NCBI GenBank assembly: GCA_943737045.1
Contig: CALSFV010000333.1
Span: forward strand, 1 to 64,000
DNA: 64,000 nt
Direction of reading: 5' to 3'
Origin: Parapristionchus giblindavisi
Lineage: Eukaryota; Nematoda; Chromadorea; Rhabditida; Diplogasteridae
Shown here: piece after piece, positions 34,458-46,400 of the stretch
Layout of the letters: every line of letters starts with the position of its first letter
How positions within the stretch are numbered: position 1 is the first letter of the stretch
Program-made: the position numbers and the translations under genes
The notes under the pieces: model-generated
Database searches by the model: none
What the model was told of the DNA's origin: nothing
Seen by the model: only the letters and a program-made list of their open reading frames with translations

Positions 34458-37400
34458 ATGTCTAATGATGAACTACAGGTATGACTGTTTAATCTGTTTC
34501 AATCATTGTTCCTACTCTTTCCAGGTGTTAAATCGTTTCTGTAAGGAACTTTACGAGTCAGTAGATCAGAATGCTCGACTTCAAGCAGAAAGAAATCTTC
34601 AAGAATGGTCAACATCACCTGAATGGCTTAGACTGAGTACGATGCTACTCGAAAGAGGCGATGTTAGTTACCTCTTTTAACCTCCTTTGATATTGATTTG
34701 TTCCAGGTACCTTATGGACCTCTAGTAGCTAGCACTACTCTACTCAAGCTTTTATCTAATAAAACGAGCATTCTGACGGATCAAAGACTCGATCTATGTT
34801 AGTTATCTTTTTTAGTTTATTTCTGATAATCCTATAATCTCAGCTCGATTCGTTCTGAATCAATTAGGAATGCGTGCTCAGTCCCTTCCTCCTTATGTCG
34901 TCTCATCATTATGTCAACTATTCTGTAGAATCACGAAGGTATCAATGTATCTTCTCTTCTCTTCTAATTATTGATTATGGCCAGATTGAGTGGACTTACA
35001 TGGATGACGCTCAAGCATTCCCATTCAGAGAACCGATCGATAATATCATCAAATCAATATCTCTTGTAAGTTCTTAATTCTACAGTATACGATAATGTGG
35101 GTTTTCCTTTCAGGAGAATACATCCGAATCATTACTGGCTCTCCAGATTCTTTCTCTTCTCATATCTGAGGTTATTGATTGGTAGATCAACAATAATGAA
35201 TATTTCCGTTCAGGTAAATTCAGCCGTTGGAATGGAAAGTATAACCAAGCACAGAAAGACTTCGTCTAACTTCAGGTATCAATCAATCAATATTTATTCT
35301 TCATCATCTCTTGTCTTCTTTCAGGGACCAATATCTCTTTAACATCTTCCAATCTACAGTATCCCATCTCGAGATCGTTGTCAACAAGACTGTATCTGAA
35401 CAGCAGGTAATCAATACTTTCTCTTGACTACAATATCTATTGATTACAGTATCCCGTGATTCTTGCTCTACTCGATCTGAATCTAAATTGTCTTCTGTTT
35501 GATTTCATTGGAAGTTTACAAGATGAGACGAGTGAAGACAATTACAATGTACAAGTTCCCACTCTATGGAGAAGTGGTATGATAGTCATTTTATTCATTA
35601 GATGTAGCGGTCGAAACACCATAATATTATTACCTATATACCAGAGCTTACCTATACATTTTTAAAAATTACATTTGTGCATGCAAACCTATACTTGTAC
35701 ATCTATTAATATTATTTTTAATGCATTCATTCTTCAGTATTTTATCTTTCTATTATTGTAAGTGATTGATTTACAGCATTTACGGACGGCAACATCGTCA
35801 AGCTCGTTGCTCAATTATATCTTATTCTGCCGGAGAAAATGACTGAAAAGGTTCAGATTTATGATATATTGGGAATATTGAAAGATGAAAGTTCATGGTT
35901 ATAAAATTACATTTGAAATTAAATGACTTTAGTATAATCTGATTATGTTTAAGATCATATCAATTCTTGTTCAACTCGCTTCCATTCGTCGTACACTATT
36001 CAATGCATCAGAGAGACAAGTCTATCTGGAACAACTTGTTGTCGGAACCAAACTAATCATGGATAATCCTTCTAAACTTAGTGATCAGGTATCATGCCGT
36101 TCATTAGTGATCTTTGATCTTTCATTATTTTGTCAATCAATATTCGATACCTCCAGGGTGCATTCCACGAGTTTTGTCGTCTTGTCGCTCGTCTCAAGGC
36201 AAACTTTCAATTGTGTGAACTCATTAAGGTATTATTGATTTATCGATTGATCTTTGATCTTTGATCCCTTTACAGGTCGAAGAATACAAACCAATGATCC
36301 GTTTGCTCGCTGAATTCACCGTAACAAGTCTCAGGGTAATTAATCGATAATTTAGTCCAATTAATAATCTTTCTTTTGTAGATGGTTGATTTCTCTCCAA
36401 ACAGTACATACTATCTCCTCTGTTTCTGGCATCGAATGGTTACGAGCGTTCCCTATATAAGAACACAAGATGAGCATCAGGTATTTTGTTTTTATTATTT
36501 ATTATTTTAAATTATATAAATCAACTAGCAGTGCTAGGGGGATCCATTAATTTTGTTTACTTCTGCGCGTTTCATTATTATACTTGAAGCGCGGGAGGAG
36601 CATTGCGCTAGCGCGGAAGGGTGCTGCGCACCCTTCCGCATAGAATGCTCGAGTCGCCAAGTACGGACACTTTTCTCTTGTTTACTGACTTATTAGACAA
36701 TTTGTCGAAAAAAAAATATGAAAAACGACAACATAAAACTATTTGCTTTGAATTTTGAACAGCAAAATTACTTGGAAGCAGTTGTCGTGAGCTTTTGATT
36801 GTTTGGGGGGGACACCCCCCCAACCCCCCATTTTCTATATTGCATAACATGAAACTCATTCGTGGACTCGTTCATAAGCTTTCCGACATTTTGCGGATGT
36901 CTTAAGATCAATGTTTGTCTCAATATTATCGAAAAATTTCGTTGAACTGAATGAATGTCGCTACAGATATCAATTGAAGCGAGGTAAGAATTAAGAGTCA
37001 TGCATGACATAATTTCCAGCTCAGAATGGCTCAGAACAACTTGTTTCATCATTCTTGGCACATAACATTACCCCAGAACACTTTATTTCGGTCAGGAAAA
37101 ATCAGCAAAAGTTTTGGATCGAACCGGGGTTCGAACCCGCTCGGTGATTTTAGAGTAGTACCTCTTTACCTCGATGCCATGGGTTCATTTTATTTCTAAA
37201 TATAGTCATATTATACACCAATCGACGCGTAAAGAGTGGGGCTACAACTTTCTTTGCCATGCAAAACGCCTAAAACAATTTTAAAAATAAATTTAACCTC
37301 GAAAACTGTCAAAATCGTGTTTTCGCACCTTTTCGGCGATTTTTCGCGGTACAAAGAGGTCGTGCGGAGGTGAAGTGACATAGTTTTTCTAAATCAGTTT

Positions 37401-40400
37401 TTCAAGCGCTACAACATGAGCATAGTTAGGTTGAATAAAAAAGATGCGAAATTTGAGTTTTTTGATAAAGTTTAAAATCTACCATTTTTCGCGACCGCAC
37501 AGCTCCGTGGATACTGCTCCGAATGAGTTGGGTCCAAAAGCAAAAAGATGTGACTCATCGAGTGGTACAATTTAGTTTCAGGAGCCGGGACGCGAAAATT
37601 AAGTTGAATGGGTGAAAATCGCGAAAAACCTACTTCCCGGATTTCTTCCAAGACCTATTTCGTCATCATCGAGTCCGACAAAGAGCGTGGCGTTAGCACC
37701 AAAAGATGCGCCGTAAAAAGTTGTTTAATATAAGTCTTAATCTCAAAAAATGACAGAACAGTTTTTGAGCATTTATATTTGGGCATTTCGATTTTCGCGT
37801 TTTTTTGCCCTCCGCCAACTTTGAGCGCAATTTCCTGGCTACCAGTAAATCGGAAAAATCGGCAAAAATACAAATTAGATTGCCCCAAGTCTTGTGGTCA
37901 TTTTTATATACCAACTTTTAATTTTTGATACATTTAATATCAAGTTTGGCGCCAAAAAGTGCAAAAAACCCGAGAGCCGGCGTTTCACCTAAAAGACGGC
38001 TCCGGATCGGCTCGGGACCAGTGCCATTCGATCCGGCGTGGTCGAAAACCCCAGTAGCCGGAATCTGGCATAAATCACCCAACATCCTGATAGAACAAAT
38101 TTCAAAAAACCTATCCCAGTAAATCGGTCTAATTGCGATCTTTTATATAGGGGTTAACTAGCAGTGCTAGGGGGATCCATAAATTGTTTTACTTGCGAGC
38201 GTTTTATACTTTTAGCGCGGGAGGAGCATTTCGCTAGCGCGGAAGGGCGCTTCGCGCCCATCCGCCTCAATTACTCTTTGAGAAGAGATGTTTTGCTATA
38301 AAATATACGTTTTCCAGCTCAGAATGGCTCAAAACAACTTGTTTCATCATTCTTGGCACATAACATTACCCCAGAACACTATATTTCAGTCAGGAAAAAT
38401 CAGCAAAAGTTTTGGATCGAACCGGGGTTCGAACCCGCCCGGTGATTTTAGAGTGGTACCTCTTTACCTCGACGCCATGAGTTCATTTTGTTTCTAAATA
38501 TAGTCATATTATGCACCAATCGACGCGCAAAGAGTGGGGCTACAACTTTCTTTGCCATGTAAAACGCCTAAAACAATTTTAAAAATAAATTTAACCAAGA
38601 AAACTGGCAAAATCGTGTTTTCGCACCTTTTCGGCGATTTTTCGCGGTACAAAGAGGTCGTGCGGAGGTGGAGTGACATAATTTTTCTAAATCAGTTTTT
38701 CAAGCGCTACAACATGAGCATAGTTTGGTTGAATAAAAAAGGTGCGAAATTTGAGTTTTTTGAAAAAGTTAAAAATTTACCATTTTTCGCAACTGCTCAA
38801 CTCGGCGAATACTGCACCAAATGAGTTGGGTCCAAAATCAAAATGTTGCGCCGTATCGAGTTCTACAATTTAGTTTCAGGAGCCGGGACGAGAAAATTAA
38901 GTTGAATAGGTGAAAATCGCGAAAAACCTACTTTCCGGATTTCTTCCGATGCCTATTTCGTCATAATCCCGGGGGACAAGGCTCGTGGCGTTAGCACCAA
39001 AAGATGCGCCGTAAAAAGTTACTTAATATAAGTCTTAATCTCAAAAAGTTATAGAGCCGATTTCGAGCATTCATATTTGCCGATTTTGATTTTCGCGTTT
39101 TTTTGCCCTCCGCCAACTTTGACCGGAATTCCCGGAAAAACCGTGATCGGGAAAAATCGGCAAAAATACAAATTAGATTGCCCCAAGTCTTGTGATCATT
39201 TTCGTATACCAACTTTAAATTTTTGATACACTTGACACCAAGTTCTGCGCCAAAATGTGCAAAAAACCCGAGAGCCGGCGTTTCACCTAAAAGACGGCTC
39301 CGGATCGGCTCGGGACCAGTGCCATTCGATCCGGCGTGGTCGAAAACCCCAGTAGCCGGAATCTGGCATAAATCACCCAACATCTTGATAGAACAAATTT
39401 CAAAAAACCTATCCCAGTAAATCGGTCGAATTGCGATCTTTTATATAGGGGTTAACTAGCAGTGCTAGGGGCAGAGCCGAAAATTGTTTTACTTTTGACA
39501 TGTATACTTGAAGCGCGGGAGGAGCATTGCGCTAGCGCGGAAGGGTGCTGCGCACCCTTCCGTATAGACTGCTCGAGTCGCCAAGTATGGACACTTTTCT
39601 CTTGTTTTCTGACTTATTGGACAATTTGTCGAAAAAATATATGAAAAACGACAACATAAAACTATTTGCTTTGAATTTTGAACGGCAAAATTACTTGGAA
39701 GAAGTGAGCTTTTGATTGTTTGGGGGGGGGACACCCCCCAACCCCCCATTTTCTGTATTGCATGACACAAAACACATTCGTGGACTCGTTCATAAGCTGT
39801 TCGACATTTTCCGGATGTGTTGGGATCAATGTTTGTCTCAATATTATCGAAAAATTTCGTTGAAATGAATGAATGTCGCTACAGATATCAATTGAATAGT
39901 TAAGAGTCATGCATGACATGTTTTCCAGCTCAGAATGGCTCAGAACAACCTGTTTCATCATTCTTAGCACATAAAATTACCCCAGAACACTTTCTTTCGC
40001 TCGGTAAAAATCAGCAAAAGTTTTGGATCGAACCGGGGTTCGAACCCGCTCGGTGATTTTAGAGTGGTACCTCTTTACCTCGAGGCCATGAGTTCATTTT
40101 GTTTCTAAATATAGTCATATTATACCCCAATCGACGCGTATGGAGTAGGACTACAACTTTCTTTGCCATGCAAAACGCCTAAAACAATTTTAAAAATAAA
40201 TTTAACCAAGAAAACTGGCAAAATCGTGTTTTCGCACCTTTTCGGCGATTTTTCGCGGTACAAAGAGGTCGTGCGGAGGTGAAGTGACATAGTTTTTCTG
40301 AATCAGTTTTTCAAGCGCTACAACAAGAGCATAGTTTGGTTGAATAAAAAAGGTGCGAAATTTGAGTTTTTTGAAAAAGTTAAAAATTGACCATTTTTCG

Positions 40401-43400
40401 CGACCGCACAGCTCCGCGAATATTGTACCAAATGAGTTGGGTCCAAAAGCGAAAACTTGCGCCTCATCGAGTTGCACAATTTACCTTCAGGAGACGGGAC
40501 GCGAAAATTAAGCTGAATAGGTGAAAATCGCGAAAAACATACTTCCCGGTTTTCTTCCAAGGCCTATTTCGTCATCACCAAGCCCGTTTCAAGACACGAC
40601 ACTAGTGCCAAAAGATGCGCCGCAAAAAGTTACTTAACATAAGTCTTAGTCAGAAAAAGTTATGGGCGATTTTTTGAGTTATCATATTTCGGCATTTTGA
40701 TTTTCGCCTTTTTTTGCTCTCCGCCAACTTTGACCGGAATTTCCGGAAAAACCGTGAATGGGAAAAATCGGCAAAAATACAAATTAGATAGCCCCAAGTC
40801 TTGTGATCATTTTTATATACCAACTTTTAATTTTTGACTCACTTATCACCAAGTTGCGCGCCAAAATGTGCAAAAAACCCGAGAGCCGGCGTTTCACCTA
40901 AAAGACGGCTCCGGATCGGCTCGGGACCAGTGCCATTCGATCCGGCGTGGTCGAAAACCCCAGTAGCCGGAATCTGGCATAAATCACCCAACATCCTGAT
41001 AGAACAAATTTCAAAAAACCTATCCCAGTAAATTGGTCTAATTGCGATCTTTTATATAGGGGTTAACTAGCAGTGCTAGGGGGATCCATAAATTGTTTTA
41101 CTTGTGAGCCTTTTATACTTGTAGCGCGGGAGGAGCATTACGCTAGCGCGGAAGGGCGCTGCGCGCCCATCCGCCTCAATTACTCCCTTCCGTCTAGACT
41201 GCTCGAGTCGATCAGTATCTTGTTTTCTGACTTATTAAACGATTTGTAGAAAAAATATATGAAAAACGACAACATAATACTATTTGTTTTGAATTTTGAA
41301 CGGCAAAATTACTTGGAAGCAAGCTCGACCTTTTGATTGTTTGGGGGGGGGACACCCCCCCAACCCCCCATTTTCTATATTGCATAACATGAAACTCATT
41401 CGTGGACTCGTTCATAAGCTTTCCGACATTTTCCTGATGTCTGAGGATCAATGTTTGTCTCACTATTATCGAAAAATTTCGTTGAACTGAATGAATGTCG
41501 CTACAGATATCAATTGAAGCGAGGTAAGAGTTAAGAGTCATGCATGACATGTTTTCCAGCTCAGAATGACTCAAAATAACTTGTTTCATCATTCTTAACA
41601 CGAAAAACTACCCTAGGACACATTCTCGAGACCAGTAAAAATCAGCAAAAGTTTTGGATCGAACCGGGGTTCGAACCCGCTCGGTGTTTTTAGAGTGGTA
41701 CCTCTTTACCTCTACGCCATGAGTTAATTTTGTTTCTAAATATAGTCATATTATACACCAATCGACGCGCAAAGAGTCGCGCTACAACTTTCTTTGCCAT
41801 ACAAAACGCCTAAAATAATTTTAAAAATAAATTTAACCAAGAAAACTGGCAAAATCGTGTTTTCACACTTTTTCGGCGATTTTTCGCGGTACAAAGAGGT
41901 CGTGCGGAGGTCGAGTGACATAATTTTTCTAAATTAGTTTTTCAAGCGCTACAACATGAGCATAGTTTGGTTGAATAAAAAAGGTGCGAAATTTGAGTTT
42001 TTTGAAAAAGTTAAAAATTGACCATTTTTCACGACCGCCCAGCTCCGCGAATATTGCACGAAATGAGTTGGGTCCAGAAACAAAAAGTTGCGGCACGTCG
42101 AGTTGTACAATTTACTTTCAGGAGCCGGGACGAAAAAATTAAGTTGAATAGGTGAAAATCACGAAAAACCTACTTTTCGGATTTCTTCCAAGGCCTATTT
42201 CGTCATCGGGAAGTATTTTTATTTGCGCGAAATTAGCACCATAAGATGCGCCGTAAAAAGTTGCTTAACATAAGTCTCTCTCCCGAAAATCGTCTGCACA
42301 GTTTTTGAGCATTTATATTTCGGCATTTTTATTTTCGCCTTTTTTTGACCTCCGCCAACTTTGACCGGAATTTCCGGAAACACCGTGCATGGGAAAAATC
42401 GGCAAAAATACAAATTAGATTGCCCCAAGTCTTGCGGTCATTCCCATACCCCAACTTGCAATTTTCGATATACTTATCACCAAGTTGTGCGCCAAAATGT
42501 GCAAAAAACCCGAGAGCCGGCGTTTCACCTAAAAGACGGCTCCGGATCGGCTCGGGACCAGTGCCATTCGATCCGGCGTGGTCGAAAACCCCAGTAGCCG
42601 GAATCTGGCATATTTCCCCCAACATCCTGATAGAACAAATTTCAAAAAACCTATCCCAGTAAATCGGTCGAATTGCGATCTTTTATATAGGGGTTAACTA
42701 GCAGTGCTAGGGGGATCCATAAATTGTTTTACTTGCGAGCGATTTATACTTTTAGCGCGGGAGGAGCATTTCGCTAGCGCGGAAGGGTGCTGCGCACCCT
42801 TCCGTCTAGACTGCTCGATTCGCCCAGTATGGACCCTATTCTCTTGTTTTCTGACTTATTAGACGATTTGTCGAAAAATATATGAAAAACGACAACATAA
42901 AACTATTTGTTTTGAATTTTGAACGGCAAAATTATTAGGAAGAAGTTGGGGGTAAGCTTTTGATTGTTTGGGGGGGGGGACACCGCCCCAACCCCCCTTT
43001 TTTTCCTGTATTGCATGACACAAAACACATTCGTGGATTTGTTCATAAGCTTTTCGACATTTTACGGATGACTTAGGATCAATGTTTGTCTCACTATTAT
43101 CGACAAATTTCGTTGAACTGAATGAATGTCGTCGTACAGATATCAATTGAAGCGAGGTATGAGTCAAGAGTCATGCATGACATGTTTTCCAGCTCAGAAT
43201 GACTCAAAACAACTTGTTTCATCATTCTTAGCACAAAAAACTACCCTAGAATACTATATTTCAGTCAGGAAAAATCAGCAAAAGTTTTGGATCGAACCGG
43301 GGTTCGAACCCGCTCGGTGATTTTGGAGTGGTACCTCTTTACCTCGACGCCACGAATGATATTATTTACTAAACATAGTCATATTATACCTCAATCGACG

Positions 43401-46400
43401 CCTAAAGAGTAGGACTACAACTTTCTTTCACATGTGAAACGCCTAAAACAAATATAAAAATATATTTATCCAAGAAAACTGGCAAAATCGTGTTTTCGCA
43501 CCTTTTCGGCGATTTTTCGCGGTACAAAGAGGTCGTGCGGAGGTGAAGTGACATAATTTTTTTAAACCAGTTTTTCAAGCGCTACAACATGAGCATAGTT
43601 TGGTTGAATAAAAAAGTTGCGAAATTTGCGTTTTCAGAAAAAATTAAAAATTGACCATTTTTCGCTACCGCACAGCTCCGCGAATACTAAACCAAATGAG
43701 TTGGGTCCAAAAGCAAAAAGTTGCGCCTCATCGAGTTGTACAATTTAGTTTCAGGAGCCGGGACGCGAAAATTAAGTTGAATAGGTGAAAATCGCGAAAA
43801 ACCTACTTTCCGAATTTCTTCCGAGGCCTATTTCGTCATCGGGAAGTATTTTTATTTGCGCGAAATTAGCACCATAAGATGCGCCGTAAAAAGTTGTTCA
43901 ACATAAGTCTTTTTCCCGAAAATCGTCTGCACAGTTTTTGAGCATTTATATTTCGGCATTTTTATTTTCGCCTTTTTTTGCCCTCCGCCATCTTTGACCG
44001 CAATTCCCCGGCTACCCGTGATTGGGAAAAATCGGCAAAAATACGATTTAGATTGCCCCAAGTCTTGTGGTCATTCCCATACCCCAACTTGCATTTTTTG
44101 ACCCATTTAGTATCAAGTTTGGCGCCAAAATGTGCAAAAAACCCGACATCCGTCGTTTCACCTAAAAGACGGCTCCGGATCGGCTCGGGACCAGTGCCAT
44201 TCGATCCGGCGTGGTCGAAAACCCCAGTAGCCGGAATCTGGCATATTTCCCCCAACATCTTGACAAAAGAAATTTGAAAAAACCTATCCCGGTAAATTGG
44301 TCTAATTGCGATCTTTTATATAGGGGTTAAAATTGATTATTTCAGTTGGAAGTGTACTGTCCAGAGATTGTCAATGCATTTGTCGAATCGAGAATAGCTT
44401 ATGTGGAGAAAGTTGTCACGTATGTTATTTGTTTTTTGTTTATTAATTGTAAAAATAACTATTTGGATTGACGAAGTAACTCCTTTACCAATTTAATTGA
44501 ATCGAAGAAAGAATGATTGGTAGAAAAGTGTTGAAAGATAGTGGATTTCATAGGTGGGCGCGTGAAAACGAATATTTTTTGCGCACAGCCTTGCCTTCCC
44601 ATGGGGGACTTGCGCTTAGCCTTTCCTCGCAAAAATCGGACAATTTCCAGTCGAATTCGTCAAAAAATAGCCATGCGCACAGCCTTTCCCCCAGCGTGCC
44701 CACCTATGGTGGATTTGATGATGCTTTCACAGTAGTCAGCTGAAGAAAATGAGAGTTGAGTTTATGATAAGTGGATGATAGATGAATGAATGGGATTAAA
44801 TTAGTAGAATGAATAATTAATAGATGTTCAAGTTTATGTTTGCATGAACTTTGAATGAAAATTTTTTAAATGTTGGATGGGATCCCTGAATTGTATCTGA
44901 ATGTTAATGATAAGTATTATTGATTTAAGTGAAGGAGTAGATGATCCAATGGAGGAACAAGGATCACTCATTCAATTGTTTGAACAGATAATATCAATAC
45001 TTCGTTGTGATTATGAGAAGACTTATCATCTATTGACTAGACATTTTGATGAGAATGCACCCATATATCAGAATGGAGCTGATAATGTGAGTTTAAACAT
45101 TCCTTTATTATTTCGATTATCTTGCCCCCCCCCTCAACTTACGTATTTAATCTGTGCCAATTGTGCTTGTTTGGAGTATTTTATAATCGCAAAAGAGCTG
45201 AAAAATCGATTGCAGTGCTAATCAATCAATAATATGTTCCATGTTGCATACAGTATCCACAGTTATCAATCGATATCACGTACTTCCATTCAGGATGTTC
45301 GTACTCGTATCGCTCATGGTCGTCTCGTATGGGTGGTCACTCTGATGGGAACTGCCATCTATGGAAAGTCAACCTCATCCAATAATGATGAACATGATAA
45401 GATGGATGGAGAGATGTTGAGCAGGTACTGTATCAGATGTTTACGATTCGAGTCATTTTAGTTTCTCTTGTTATTTATATAGCATCAGATGCATTGCTTT
45501 GTATAACTTTAATATTTGTATGATTATAGAGTGATTCGATTGATGCAATTATCTGATTCTCGTCTTGAATTTCCTTCGTCAATGAATACAGATCCAGGCA
45601 GAGGAAGTGTCAAGATGGAATATGCATTCATGCATGTATTGGAAGACTTTAGAAGAGGATATATCATGGATCAAGTTAGTATTTCATAATACTATTATAT
45701 GAAAGGAATGTATACTTCACATCAATCTGACTAATCTATTGATATCTTTGTAACCTAAGTGAAACATGTAATCAGCAGGTCGATCACAGACTTTCACTTT
45801 AGACATTACGGTCGAAACACCATTGTGCACATTATTATTTTCTACATATTAAAAAATAACATTTAAAGTGCACGCAAACCTATATTTACACATTTATTAA
45901 TATTATTAATTTAATTTCTCTGGTTGAGGTGTGTCGTACATCAGCGATCTATGAGAAGTTACAACAACAATTGAATATATGTGATGAGAGTGATATACTC
46001 GGTGTTATTGTACAGAAAATGTTAGTGAATTATTCCTACGCTTAGTTTCCCTCTAACTTTTTTTTGCAAAATTGGTTCCTTTGTTTTATCGACAATATTG
46101 TCAAAAAACTTGTTATTTAATTTTTAGTTATTAAAATACTTTCAGTATCACAAATCTCAAATTGTGGGCTACAAATGAGAAGATTCTTGAGATGACTCTA
46201 GCTCTACTCAAAGATCTCTCATTAGGATACACTGCTGTTAGAAAGTTATTCAGACTCCCTGATATCCAACTTCTGCTCAATAATCATACGGTAAGAGAAA
46301 TCCTTTCGATCGATTGATTTATTGATTGTATTGATTAATAGGCTGAACACTTTTCATTCCTTGGAACTGGTTCATCACTACGATCAATGAAATATCGTAC

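Noticed and set aside
37115..37182. Functional tRNA genes in the array units
   Set aside because: The A and B boxes are present but the acceptor and anticodon arms do not pair; kept only as a tRNA-like finding.
37925..44277. Recurring frame NPRAGVSPKRRLRIGSGP...in all array units, as a conserved protein
   Set aside because: The nucleotide sequence is identical even at third codon positions and is full of inverted repeats, so the conservation is at DNA/RNA level; flanking codons do not stay in frame.
36525..44330. CRISPR-like or satellite interpretation of the exportin-7 intron array
   Set aside because: Units are 1.6 kb and directly adjacent, without short repeats and spacers; this is a tandem array of a mobile-element-like unit in a eukaryotic intron.
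44513..44743. 76-aa frame in an exportin-7 intron
   Set aside because: It overlaps the MITE candidate and lies between two well-defined exportin-7 exons; no splice signals include it.
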